Assembly (NCBI GenBank): GCA_002426795.1
Contig: DINQ01000016.1
Coordinates: 314,273 to 378,272, forward strand
Direction: 5' to 3'
Length of the DNA: 64,000 bases
Source: Bacteroidales bacterium UBA5536
Lineage (GTDB): Bacteria > Bacteroidota > Bacteroidia > Bacteroidales > F082
How positions within the stretch are numbered: the stretch's first letter is position 1; each line of letters begins with the position of its first letter. Below the pieces are notes generated by a model. That model saw only the letters and a program-made list of their open reading frames with translations. It searched no databases and was not told the DNA's origin. Below are positions 8,759 to 17,833 of the stretch, piece by piece. The translations under genes and the position numbers were made by a program.

Positions 8759-9493
8759 CTAAGGTACAAAAAAGAAATTCTGCGTTTGGTGCTTTCCCTG
8801 TTCAAACGGAACGAGTTTTCTGTTCTGCAGCACCATAATATTATAATTTTCAGACTGCATCAACTCGAAACACTTGTATCGGTTTTCGTTTTCCCACAAT
8901 TCAGTGTATATGATGGGGCGGTTTTGCTGTATGATTTTTTTTGCGCCGGCCAACACGAAGTACTCAAAATTTTCCACGTCGAGTTTGATGGCTTTCAGGT
9001 TGTTGCTTTTGCCATTAAGCTCAACACAATCATCAAGTTTGGTAATGGGCGTTTTTACACTTTTACCGTCGTTGAAATCGGTGATGCTTTCGTGCACCAC
9101 ATGACTCAGGCCCTGCATTTTCACATCATCCAAAACTGGCATTACCATTTCTACTTCTCCGTTACTGTTGCCCAAGGCTTTTTCGACCACCTTAACATTT
9201 TGGATATTAAAATGGCGAAGCACTTTCTTTAAGGCAGCAATATTTTGTGGCATAGGCTCAAACGCGATGATGTCGGCCTTTGGGCGCTTCTTTCCGAACC
9301 AAACAGACATAATGCCAATGTTGGCGCCAACATCCAGAATGGTGCCTTCTTCGGGTATCATATTAAGGAAGTACAGAAAATCACGCTCTTTTTTGTTCCA
9401 TCGGAGCGTATAAATGATGTAAATACTGAAAAAATACAAATACCTGTCGAACCCAAGCAACCCCTGCAGCATCTTTTTTACCCGCGCCTTCAT
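8759..9493 (-). CDS. FkbM family SAM-dependent methyltransferase
   Basis: A 244-residue methyltransferase of the FkbM class: the SAM-binding motif ILDVGANIGIMSVWFG, then IIAFEPMPQNIAALKKV, and the C-terminal IKLDVENFEYFVLAGA with an acidic dyad, all as in FkbM proteins that O-methylate sugars or lipids. I chose the ATG at 9493 rather than an in-frame TTG at 9526, because a TAACTTTG promoter box (9515-9522 on the minus strand) overlaps the longer version. Likely decorates the surface polysaccharide built by this cluster. Confidence 0.85.
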   Translation of the reverse strand: MKARVKKMLQGLLGFDRYLYFFSIYIIYTLRWNKKERDFLYFLNMIPEEGTILDVGANIGIMSVWFGKKRPKADIIAFEPMPQNIAALKKVLRHFNIQNVKVVEKALGNSNGEVEMVMPVLDDVKMQGLSHVVHESITDFNDGKSVKTPITKLDDCVELNGKSNNLKAIKLDVENFEYFVLAGAKKIIQQNRPIIYTELWENENRYKCFELMQSENYNIMVLQNRKLVPFEQGKHQTQNFFFVP

Positions 9494-9514
9494 AGAAAAT
9501 TCTGATATTTGCAG

Positions 9515-9522
9515 CAAAGTTA
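9515..9522 (-). promoter_or_regulatory. Putative -7 box of the polysaccharide cluster
   Basis: TAACTTTG on the minus strand, 21 bases upstream of the methyltransferase ATG, matches TAnnTTTG. It may drive the whole fkbM-wzx-wzz-wzz-wzy run. Confidence 0.5.
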
Positions 9523-9564
9523 GCAAGTATTCACGAAAGGATTAGCCAAAAACTTCCCAAACCT

Positions 9565-10698
9565 TTGAAAATTGCCGTCAACACCAGATTATTGATCCAC
9601 AACAAGCTCGAGGGAATCGGCTGGTTTACCTACGAAACCCTGCGTCGCATGGTGGCCAGTCATCCCGAAACAGAGTTTTGGTTTATCTTCGACCGAAAGC
9701 CAGATCCATCGTTTATTTTTGGTAACAATGTCAAAACCCTGGTGCTTCGGCCACCTGCCCGACACCCGCTTTTATTTGTGATCTGGTTTGAGTGGTCGTT
9801 GCATAAGGCCTTGAAAAGAATCAAGCCTGATTTGTTTCTCTCACCTGATGGATATTTGAGTTTGCGCAGCGATGTTGCGGCTCTTGCAGTGATGCATGAT
9901 CTGAATTTTGAACATTTTCCCGCTGATCTTCCTTTGCTGGTGCGGTGGTATTATCGCTTTTTCTTCCCGCGATTTGCAAGGCATGCTGAGCGCATCGCGA
10001 CGGTTTCGGCCTTTTCGAAACAGGACATTCATACCCAATACCAAATCCCGTTAAGTGATATCGATGTCTTGTACAATGGAGCAAACGAGTTGTATGAGCC
10101 TGTTGATGAAGAAGTAAGGCAGGAGGTGCGGGATAAATATACCTCCGGCTGTCCCTATTTTATGTTTGTCGGATCACTTCATCCCCGGAAAAACCTGGCA
10201 CGTTTGTTTACCTCCTTCGATCTTTTCAAACAGGAGACAGATAACAACATAAAGCTTTTAGTCGTTGGCGAAAAGAAATGGTGGACGAAAAACATCCGCG
10301 ATTCATATGAAATGATGCGGTGTAAAGATGAAGTTATTTTTTGTGGCAGGCTCGAAGCGGCCCAGTTGCATCTGGTTACGGCATCGGCATTGGCATCGGT
10401 GTATGTTTCTTATTTTGAGGGCTTTGGGATTCCAATTGTTGAAGCTTTTCGCTGTGGAGTTCCAGTAATTACTTCCAATGTAACCTCAATGCCCGAAGTG
10501 GCAGGCAATGCGGCGCTTTTGGTAGATCCCTACAGCGAAAGGTCTATTGCGGAGGCCATGATAGAACTGGCTGGCGACGAAAATTTACGAAAGGAGCTTG
10601 TTGAGAAAGGGCTTGTTCGTGCGCGTGTGTTTACCTGGGACAAGGCTGCTGCCAGGCTGTGGGAGAGTGTTTTAAAAACAATAGATTCATCTTCATAA
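9565..10698 (+). CDS. GT4-type glycosyltransferase (family 1 group)
   Basis: A 377-residue GT-B enzyme. The N-terminal MKIAVNTRLLIHNKLEGIGWFTYET and the LFLSPDGYLSL and MHDLNFEHFP blocks are typical of a Bacteroidota group of these transferases; the C-terminal half has FVGSLHPRKNLARL and the donor-site motif SYFEGFGIPIVEAFRCGVPVI with the EX7E glutamates. The start is TTG at 9565, which gives exactly the conserved N-terminus; no ATG fits. It is divergent from the polysaccharide cluster and probably adds a sugar to that polymer or a related glycan. purD follows 9 bases later. Confidence 0.9.
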   Translation: MKIAVNTRLLIHNKLEGIGWFTYETLRRMVASHPETEFWFIFDRKPDPSFIFGNNVKTLVLRPPARHPLLFVIWFEWSLHKALKRIKPDLFLSPDGYLSLRSDVAALAVMHDLNFEHFPADLPLLVRWYYRFFFPRFARHAERIATVSAFSKQDIHTQYQIPLSDIDVLYNGANELYEPVDEEVRQEVRDKYTSGCPYFMFVGSLHPRKNLARLFTSFDLFKQETDNNIKLLVVGEKKWWTKNIRDSYEMMRCKDEVIFCGRLEAAQLHLVTASALASVYVSYFEGFGIPIVEAFRCGVPVITSNVTSMPEVAGNAALLVDPYSERSIAEAMIELAGDENLRKELVEKGLVRARVFTWDKAAARLWESVLKTIDSSS

Positions 10699-10707
10699 GT
10701 AAGTATC

Positions 10708-12000
10708 ATGAATGTACTGGTCATTGGTTCAGGCGGCAGAGAGCACGCCATTGCATGGAAACTGAAACAGCATCCATCAACAAAGAAAATATTTATTGCT
10801 CCGGGAAACGCCGGAACAGCGATGGTTGGTACTAATATCCCGATCGACGTCAGTGATTTTGATGAACTGAAAAAGTTGGTGATTGAACGTGAGATCGAAT
10901 TGGTCGTTGTTGGGCCCGAGCAGCCCCTCGTTGAAGGGATTGTCGATTTTTTCAAACAGGATACTGTTTTGCAATCGGTGGGCATAGTTGGCCCGGGAAA
11001 AGCCGGTGCACAACTCGAAGGCAGCAAGGCGTTTGCCAAAGCATTTATGCAAAAATATGGTATCCCAACTGCAGCCTGCCAAACCGTGACCAAAGAAAAT
11101 ATAGATGAAGGCATTGCTTTTTTGCAGAGAATGCAGGCTCCATATGTGCTTAAAGCCGACGGTCTGGCTGCAGGAAAGGGCGTCTTGATTATTGAGCAAC
11201 TGGATGAAGCTGTTGAAGAATTGAAAAACATGCTTTCCGGTAAGTTTGGGCTTGCCTCTGAAACAGTTGTGATCGAGGAGTTTCTGAAAGGAATTGAGCT
11301 TTCGGTGTTTGTGTTAACGGATGGAAAGCACTACAAATTGCTCCCGGCAGCCAAAGATTACAAAAGAATTGGCGAAGGCGACACAGGGCCCAACACTGGT
11401 GGAATGGGTGCAGTTTCACCTGTGGTTTTTGCTGACAAAAACTTTATGAAAAAGATTGAAGATCAGATTGTTGAACCCACACTGAAAGGCTTACAACAAG
11501 AAAATATTGGCTACAACGGATTTTTGTTTTTGGGGTTGATCAACGTTGGAGGCAACCCTTACGTGATTGAATACAATGTGCGACTGGGCGATCCGGAAGC
11601 GGAATGTGTAATTCCGCGTATTGAAAGTGATTTTGGTTTGTTGTTGCAGGCATGTGCCAATGGAACCCTCAACGAGAGCAAACTGGTATTTGACGATCGG
11701 CCGGCTGTAACTGTGATGCTCGTATCCGGGGGGTATCCGGGCGCCTATAGCAAGGGGAAAATCATTTCTGGCCTTGAGAGCATCAATGAATGCGTAGTGT
11801 TTCACTCAGGTACCTCAATTGACGTAAACAGTCAGCAGTTTAAAACATCAGGTGGCAGAGTTATTGCTGTTACAGCACTGGATTTTTCACTAGATGCGGC
11901 CCGTAAGAAAGCCTTTGCCAACATCGATAAAATCCAGTTTGAAGGCGCTTACTACCGCAAAGATATTGGTCTCGACCTGCTGAATTACAAAGCAAATTAG
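10708..12000 (+). CDS. purD: Phosphoribosylamine-glycine ligase (GAR synthetase)
   Basis: A 430-residue ATP-grasp enzyme for the second step of purine synthesis, joining phosphoribosylamine and glycine. The start MNVLVIGSGGREHAIAWKL is diagnostic. Also visible: VGPEQPLVEGIVD, the ATP-grasp stretch YVLKADGLAAGKGVLI, the GDTGPNTGGMGAVSP signature, and the metal/ATP region IEYNVRLGDPEAE. Full length. It starts 9 bases after the glycosyltransferase and ends 3 bases before the next membrane-protein gene, so these genes are probably co-transcribed. Confidence 0.98.
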   Translation: MNVLVIGSGGREHAIAWKLKQHPSTKKIFIAPGNAGTAMVGTNIPIDVSDFDELKKLVIEREIELVVVGPEQPLVEGIVDFFKQDTVLQSVGIVGPGKAGAQLEGSKAFAKAFMQKYGIPTAACQTVTKENIDEGIAFLQRMQAPYVLKADGLAAGKGVLIIEQLDEAVEELKNMLSGKFGLASETVVIEEFLKGIELSVFVLTDGKHYKLLPAAKDYKRIGEGDTGPNTGGMGAVSPVVFADKNFMKKIEDQIVEPTLKGLQQENIGYNGFLFLGLINVGGNPYVIEYNVRLGDPEAECVIPRIESDFGLLLQACANGTLNESKLVFDDRPAVTVMLVSGGYPGAYSKGKIISGLESINECVVFHSGTSIDVNSQQFKTSGGRVIAVTALDFSLDAARKKAFANIDKIQFEGAYYRKDIGLDLLNYKAN

Positions 12001-12003
12001 CAA

Positions 12004-12999
12004 ATGCTGATCAGATTTTTTCGTGCCAGTTTTGCCATTCAATATGCCGCAGTTTTGCTGATGGCTTTGATTCTATGGTTGCCCTCTTTTGTGGGTGATG
12101 AAGTACAGGTGTACAGTGAGAACCTAAGCGATTTGCAACCATTTTACCAGTGGACAATTGGCTTGTTGAGTGCTTTACCACTGCTGGTTAAGCTGTTGGC
12201 TTTTGCCCTTTTGGTGTTTCAGTCTTTCTTTTTCAACGCGATCATGGCAGCAAACCAGCTGATCACCCGCGTAAGCTCGGTCGGAGCTTTTGTTTACGTT
12301 TTGTTGATGAGTCAGGCTGTTGATCAAACCCAATTGTATCCCTTTCTGATTGCGAGTTTTTTTGTTTTGGCAGCGTTGCATACGGTTTTCCTGGTTTACG
12401 ATGCCGACAGGGCAGATGTTTACATCTTTAATGCGGGTTTTTTTGTGGCATTGGCATCTTTGTTTTACTTTCCGGCTGCCCTGCTGCTGATCTGGCTATG
12501 GATCACCATGTTCATTGCGCGCCAATCTGATATGCGCAGCTGGATCATTCCGTTCGTAGGTTTTCTGGCGCCATATTTCTTCGTGTTTAGCTATTACTTC
12601 CTCACTGACCAACTTATGCAAAGAATGTTGGCTTACAAAGAAATACCACAATTGATCAATATGCCTTCGCTGGAATTGCAACCGATACAACTGGCTATTT
12701 GGGCGATTATTGGCGTTTTGCTGTTTACTACTTATTCCTATGTTTGGGGTAACTCGGCCGAGAAGAATGTAGGGCTACGGAAAAAAATTGCCATGACAAC
12801 AAGTTTGTTGTTTTTTGCGCTTCCTTCTTTACTTTTTTCTCCGGTTAAATTGATACAGAACGGTATTCTGATTATTCCATTTGCGGTTTTTTTGTCCTTT
12901 ACTTTTGCTTATACGCGATCTGCCAAATGGCAAAACCTCTTGCTTTTGCTTTTAATGCTGCTCAGTGTGATGAACCATTATTTACCCCTGTTTTTCTGA
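12004..12999 (+). CDS. Multi-pass membrane protein (DUF6427-like)
   Basis: A 331-residue integral membrane protein with about 9-10 hydrophobic segments, starting MLIRFFRASFAIQYAAVLLMALILW. It resembles the Bacteroidota-specific DUF6427 family, which has no assigned function; this is from memory of the family pattern and not certain. It starts 3 bases after purD and its TGA overlaps the rnhB ATG (ATGA at 12997-13001), so it is translationally coupled to rnhB. No catalytic motif is seen. Confidence 0.6.
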   Translation: MLIRFFRASFAIQYAAVLLMALILWLPSFVGDEVQVYSENLSDLQPFYQWTIGLLSALPLLVKLLAFALLVFQSFFFNAIMAANQLITRVSSVGAFVYVLLMSQAVDQTQLYPFLIASFFVLAALHTVFLVYDADRADVYIFNAGFFVALASLFYFPAALLLIWLWITMFIARQSDMRSWIIPFVGFLAPYFFVFSYYFLTDQLMQRMLAYKEIPQLINMPSLELQPIQLAIWAIIGVLLFTTYSYVWGNSAEKNVGLRKKIAMTTSLLFFALPSLLFSPVKLIQNGILIIPFAVFLSFTFAYTRSAKWQNLLLLLLMLLSVMNHYLPLFF

Positions 13000-13598
13000 T
13001 GTCGTTGATTACCAGATATCAGCAAAGCGGCATTGAAGCTGGATGTGATGAAGCTGGCCGAGGCTGTTTGGCCGGACCCGTGGTGGCAGCAGCAGTGGTG
13101 TTAAAGGACGGTTTTGACCATCCGCTACTCAACGATTCGAAAAAACTCAGCGAGAAAAAACGGGAAATGCTTCGCGAGATCATTATTGCCGAAGCTGAAG
13201 ATTGGGCTGTTGGTATGGCTTCTGCCGAAGAAATTGATGAGATCAACATATTGCAGGCATCTTTTTTGGCCATGCACCGTGCCATCGAACAGCTGAAAGT
13301 GAAGCCTGCATTGCTTCTAGTTGATGGCAACCGGTTTAAACCCTATCAAAATATACCGTACCGCTGCGAGGTTGGTGGGGATGCAAAATACCAGTCCATT
13401 GCCGCAGCATCCATCCTGGCAAAGACAAGCCGCGACCGCCTGATGGAGCAACTCGACAGCGATTTTCCGGTATATGGCTGGAAGAAAAACAAAGGATACC
13501 CAACAAGATTTCATCGCCAGGCCATACAGAAAAATGGAATTTGTCAATGGCACCGAAAAAGTTTCAACATGGGAGAGCAACTTTCAATAGACTTTTAG
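12999..13598 (+). CDS. rnhB: Ribonuclease HII
   Basis: A 199-residue RNase HII, which cuts RNA in RNA-DNA hybrids and removes misincorporated ribonucleotides. Active-site acids are visible in AGCDEAGRG near the N-terminus and in LLVDGNRF; the KYQSIAAASILAKTSRDR helix and the GWKKNKGYPTRFHRQAI segment are family hallmarks. I take the ATG at 12999, overlapping the stop of the membrane-protein gene, because upstream codons in this frame lie inside that gene and are not conserved. Confidence 0.96.
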   Translation: MSLITRYQQSGIEAGCDEAGRGCLAGPVVAAAVVLKDGFDHPLLNDSKKLSEKKREMLREIIIAEAEDWAVGMASAEEIDEINILQASFLAMHRAIEQLKVKPALLLVDGNRFKPYQNIPYRCEVGGDAKYQSIAAASILAKTSRDRLMEQLDSDFPVYGWKKNKGYPTRFHRQAIQKNGICQWHRKSFNMGEQLSIDF

Positions 13599-13702
13599 CA
13601 AACTATTAACACCTAGTTGTTGACTATTGCAAGGCTGGATGATAGTAATCCCAAACTCAATCAACTACATTTGCATTAAATTTCTGGAAAAACTGTTGAA
13701 AA

Positions 13703-16372
13703 ATGTGGAAAGCGTCATCAAAGTATTTGATATTTATAGGATTACTTTTAATTGCGCTTGTGGTATATTTTTTGACTGCCCAACAAAAAACGGCCAGCCG
13801 ACCGGTTACAGATGCCATTCCGTTGGATGCGACCCTGGTTTTTGAATCGAATCAGACAGGTCCACTCTGGAGAAAAATCGCTAATGAAAGTTCGTATTGG
13901 CCTGTTTTAAAAAAAATTGACCGCATTTTAGAAGTTGACAACCAGATTGCCTGGCTCGATTCGCTACTGACAGAAAAGCCTGATGTTGCTGTTTTTATGG
14001 AGCAACAACCCATGGCGCTTGCCTTGTGTCGATCAGGAGATAGTTATGGTTTTTTATTCGTGGCAGCTGTCGGAAATAGTTTGCATCTGTATGAAATTGA
14101 GACGTTTGCCAATGTAGTATTCAATGGCAGAATCAGCATGATCGAAAGAAGCAGCCCGGAAGTAGAGAGTGTTTTGCTGATAGACGCACGCAACGGTCTA
14201 CAGTATGGACTTGCTTTGATTGATGGGTTACTGATCGGTAGCTTTGACAAAGACATATTGGATCGGGCGATTTTGCAATTGTCGGCCAAAGAAAAGCTGA
14301 CCGATGACGTCTCTTTCCAAAGAGTAAAAAAAACAACGGGGACAAAGGTTGATGGTTATGTGTACTTTAACCAAACTCATTTGGCGGATTTTGTCAGCGA
14401 TTTTACAACAGGCGAAGAAAAAGAATCAGTGCGAAAGTTTCTGCGCAGTTTCGGTGGCTGGTCGGCACTCGATTTGCTTGTCAAACAGCAGGATGTGATT
14501 CTCAACGGATATACTGATCCTGGAATTGACACTTATCTTGCTGACCTGGCCAAAAGTCGGCCGCTTAAAAATACGATCCTCAACGTGCTGCCTTATTCAA
14601 CGCGTATGCTGCTTCACACAAGTCGAAACGATTTTCAGAGCTGGTGGCCGGGCTCTAAATTTCCTGAACAGTCCAAAAATTTGGAACAGAAAGCCAATAT
14701 CGATTTCAATAGTAACCTGATCCAGACGTTAAGTGGCGAGTTTGCCCTTGTGAGTGCCAGCGATATGAAACATGCCATGTTTGTTGCCGGCGTAAGCGAA
14801 CAACAGAAATTGATCCGGTTTTTCGACCATCTGTCTGCTCGGTTTGGTGTGTTATCGAGCGAAAAAGTGGAAAATGAAACCATTCGAAGGATCAATCTGG
14901 ATGGTTTTGTACCATCGGTTTTTGGGGATGTGTATGCTGCAATTGATGCTTGTGCTTATGTGGTGGTCGACCAGTATTTGCTGATTGCCAATGATATTTC
15001 GACCATAGAAGAGGCGCTGCGCTATTACCGTTCAGGACGCACACTAGACCTGAACGAAAACTTCAAAAGCTTTCAGAACAACCTGTCTTCTTCGGCCAGT
15101 ATTACTTTGTACGTTAATTTGCGCGATGGCAACAACCTGGTCAGTAGTTTTGTTGATCCAAGGCTGCTCTATCATTTAAAGCGTAATGCCCAGGTGGTGA
15201 GTGAGTTTGAAGGACTTGCTGTTCAGTTCACATCTATGAATGGGTTGATGTACACAACTGCCTACATCAAGCACAATCCAAACTATAAGGAAGAAAGTCT
15301 GGTAGCCTGGAAAGTGAACCTGGATGCACCAATGACCGGGAAACCGCACATCGTTGAAGACCATACCTCGGGGATGTATGATGTGATTGTTTTTGATGCT
15401 GAAAATAATATGTATCTGATTGGTGCAGAGGGAAATATTATTTGGAAAAAACGTCTTTCTGAAGAACCGGTCAGTGACGTGTTTGTGGTTGATTATTACA
15501 AAAACGGGAAGTATCAATATTTATTCAATACCCCAAATTATCTCCAACTGATAGACCGGAATGGGAACAATGTGGCCAATTATCCCATCAAACTGAGAAG
15601 TCAGGCCACCAATGGAATTTCAGTTTTCGATTACAATAACCAGCGCGATTACCGTATCTTGGTTTCCTGTGCCGATAAGTTGACTTACAACTATGAACTC
15701 AGAGGCAAAGAGGTGGATGGCTGGCAGAAACCCCGCTCGCTCGAAATTGTGACCAAGCCCGTTGAACGGTTAATTGCTTCCGGAAAGGACTACATTATTA
15801 TTACTGATATCAAAGGCAATATCCGGATTGTCGACCGCAGAGGTCAGATCCGTATCAGTCCAAGAGGCACCCTTGAGAAGTCGATTCATGCCGATTTTTA
15901 TGTCAACCGTACAAACTCGAAAGGCATCCTGCTTACCTCAGATCAGGAAGGCAAATTGTTGTATGTTTCTGCCAATGGACAGCTTTCAAACACCAATTTT
16001 GGCACCTTTAGTCCCGATCATTTTTTCCTCTACGAAGACTTCGACCAAAATGGTTCTGTTGATTTCATCTATCTCGATGGTACCAAACTGGGTATCTTCG
16101 ACCGTTTTAAAAAGGATTTGTTTACGTATTCCTTCAAGAATGTGATTGTAACTAAACCGGTATTTTTCAACGTTACAAAGCGCAAACGCCTGTTGGGAAT
16201 TGTATCTGAATCGGCACGTGAGATTTACCTGATCGATAAAAACGGCAAAATGACCATCAGCGCAGGATTAGCTGGAGAAACCCCTTTCGCAGTGGGAAGT
16301 TTGCACGACAACGATGAAATCAACCTGATTACAGGCTTGGGCTCAACTTTGTATAACTACTTGATTTATTAG
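13703..16372 (+). CDS. Large membrane-anchored DUF3352-like protein with C-terminal beta-propeller-like region
   Basis: An 889-residue protein with one N-terminal hydrophobic anchor (about 8-26) and the rest probably periplasmic. The first half (about 30-520) begins with IPLDATLVFESNQTGPLW and has repeated LLHTSRNDFQSWWP and ISTIEEALRYYRSG blocks, resembling DUF3352-type proteins. The second half (about 540-889) shows repeating units such as MYLIGAEGNIIWKKRL, YLQLIDRNGNNVANYPI, and IYLIDKNGKM, as in PQQ/WD-like propellers. Function unknown. It lies 105 bases after rnhB and meets the MATE gene tail to tail. A scaffold or binding role is only a guess. Confidence 0.7.
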   Translation: MWKASSKYLIFIGLLLIALVVYFLTAQQKTASRPVTDAIPLDATLVFESNQTGPLWRKIANESSYWPVLKKIDRILEVDNQIAWLDSLLTEKPDVAVFMEQQPMALALCRSGDSYGFLFVAAVGNSLHLYEIETFANVVFNGRISMIERSSPEVESVLLIDARNGLQYGLALIDGLLIGSFDKDILDRAILQLSAKEKLTDDVSFQRVKKTTGTKVDGYVYFNQTHLADFVSDFTTGEEKESVRKFLRSFGGWSALDLLVKQQDVILNGYTDPGIDTYLADLAKSRPLKNTILNVLPYSTRMLLHTSRNDFQSWWPGSKFPEQSKNLEQKANIDFNSNLIQTLSGEFALVSASDMKHAMFVAGVSEQQKLIRFFDHLSARFGVLSSEKVENETIRRINLDGFVPSVFGDVYAAIDACAYVVVDQYLLIANDISTIEEALRYYRSGRTLDLNENFKSFQNNLSSSASITLYVNLRDGNNLVSSFVDPRLLYHLKRNAQVVSEFEGLAVQFTSMNGLMYTTAYIKHNPNYKEESLVAWKVNLDAPMTGKPHIVEDHTSGMYDVIVFDAENNMYLIGAEGNIIWKKRLSEEPVSDVFVVDYYKNGKYQYLFNTPNYLQLIDRNGNNVANYPIKLRSQATNGISVFDYNNQRDYRILVSCADKLTYNYELRGKEVDGWQKPRSLEIVTKPVERLIASGKDYIIITDIKGNIRIVDRRGQIRISPRGTLEKSIHADFYVNRTNSKGILLTSDQEGKLLYVSANGQLSNTNFGTFSPDHFFLYEDFDQNGSVDFIYLDGTKLGIFDRFKKDLFTYSFKNVIVTKPVFFNVTKRKRLLGIVSESAREIYLIDKNGKMTISAGLAGETPFAVGSLHDNDEINLITGLGSTLYNYLIY

Positions 16373-16376
16373 AATT

Positions 16377-17711
16377 TTAAACGGCTTCAGCTTCGGTCCA
16401 TTTACCTTTTTTGAGGTAGAGATACGAAAGCGATGCCATCATAGTTCCGTAAACCAATTCGGCGGTCCACACTTCAACCACTGTCACTTTAAAGAAGTTG
16501 ACGAGTGTAAAAACATAAAGAATATACATGCTCAACACCATCATCTCTATCAGGAAAGAGACATTGGTTTTGCCTGTTCCAAGCACACTGTTGAACAGCA
16601 CAAACCCAAAAGATAGAGCCAGTGAACTCAGGTTCACCACATACAGCACCGGAATGGTGTGAAGCAATAAATCCTGATCGTTGGTATAAATGCCAATGAT
16701 GGTTGTAGGCGAAATCATCCCGATCAATACAATCAGCAAAACACCTCCGGTGGCCATCAGTAAAATGCGCTTGATTAGCACAAAAATCATGTCCTGCCGG
16801 CGCATCCCAATCAGGTAACTCACCATGGAATTGGCTGCCGATGCAAAGCCCCAGATGGGAATCATCAGAACGATATACACGCTGCGGATGATGTTTGAAA
16901 TTGCCAGCGATTGTTCTCCGAGCTTCTCAACAAGCAAAAAGAAGGCAAACCAAACCGTAAGCGACAGGAAGTTCTGCAACATAATAGGGTAGGCCAGCTT
17001 AAAGTTCCGCACAAAGAGCAGCTTGTCCCAAATCCGAAACTGGTAGAGCTTATAGTTTTTCTGGTGCTGCCGATAGTGCGTGTAAACGACCAAATATACG
17101 AGCGCTACTATTTCAGCAATGGTTGATGCCAAAGCGGCACCTTCAATTCCCATTTCGGGGAAGCCCCAGTGCCCAAAAATCAAAGCATAATCAAGGACGA
17201 TATTTACCAGCGCCATTACAAGGGTGCTCCACGTAATTACCTGAGTGCGGGCAATCCCGATGTAAAAAGAACGGTAAAGCACCTGGCCAAAAGCAAAGAA
17301 AATACCATAAACCCGATAGTCCAAAAAGCGGACGCTCGCCTCATAAATGGCATCAGACGAAACTACCAAACGTAAAATGGGTGCCGATAGGAAATATAGG
17401 ATCAGAAAAGCCAGCAGCGAAAGCGGCAACATGAAATAAAGCGAGTGGTCGAAAGTTTTTCCAATCAAGTGCTTGCTGCCTTCGCCAAAACGACGTGCTA
17501 TGATGATTTGTGTGCCTGTACCAAAGCCCATCCCCAACATAATCAGCACAAAATAAAACATGCCCCCCAGCGCTGATGCGCCCAGGGCCACAGCGCCTAC
17601 ACGACCTAAAAATGCCGTGTCAGTGACATTGATCAAATTCTGCGCAACGCTACCAATGATGATAGGGTAGGCAATGTGCCAAATACGTTTGTATGAAATA
17701 TTAAGTTCCAA
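16377..17711 (-). CDS. MATE family efflux transporter
   Basis: A 444-residue, 12-helix transporter of the MATE family (NorM/DinF type), which exports drugs or metabolites using a sodium or proton gradient. The N-terminus ISYKRIWHIAYPIIIGSVAQNLINVTDTAFLGRVG is typical. The start is TTG at 17711 (TTGGAACTT), giving the conserved MxLxISYK start; no ATG fits. A TACCTTTG box lies 19 bases upstream. Substrate unknown. Confidence 0.92.
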   Translation of the reverse strand: MELNISYKRIWHIAYPIIIGSVAQNLINVTDTAFLGRVGAVALGASALGGMFYFVLIMLGMGFGTGTQIIIARRFGEGSKHLIGKTFDHSLYFMLPLSLLAFLILYFLSAPILRLVVSSDAIYEASVRFLDYRVYGIFFAFGQVLYRSFYIGIARTQVITWSTLVMALVNIVLDYALIFGHWGFPEMGIEGAALASTIAEIVALVYLVVYTHYRQHQKNYKLYQFRIWDKLLFVRNFKLAYPIMLQNFLSLTVWFAFFLLVEKLGEQSLAISNIIRSVYIVLMIPIWGFASAANSMVSYLIGMRRQDMIFVLIKRILLMATGGVLLIVLIGMISPTTIIGIYTNDQDLLLHTIPVLYVVNLSSLALSFGFVLFNSVLGTGKTNVSFLIEMMVLSMYILYVFTLVNFFKVTVVEVWTAELVYGTMMASLSYLYLKKGKWTEAEAV

Positions 17712-17730
17712 AGTGGGATGTTCTGGGCGG

Positions 17731-17738
17731 CAAAGGTA
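17731..17738 (-). promoter_or_regulatory. Putative -7 box of MATE gene
   Basis: TACCTTTG on the minus strand, 19 bases before the TTG start, with a TTTG about 22 bases further upstream as a possible -33 element. Confidence 0.5.
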
Positions 17739-17833
17739 AGTTTTTTGACCCCATAAGCAGCAAAGTAATTCTTAGTGTAATAGAGCTTGGTGATTTCCGC
17801 AATTATGTAGCTTTGTCATCAGGAACATAAAAA

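Noticed and set aside
10530..11231. 233-codon minus-strand frame over the GT4 end and purD
   Set aside because: Ser/Cys-rich shadow of two well-supported genes on the other strand.
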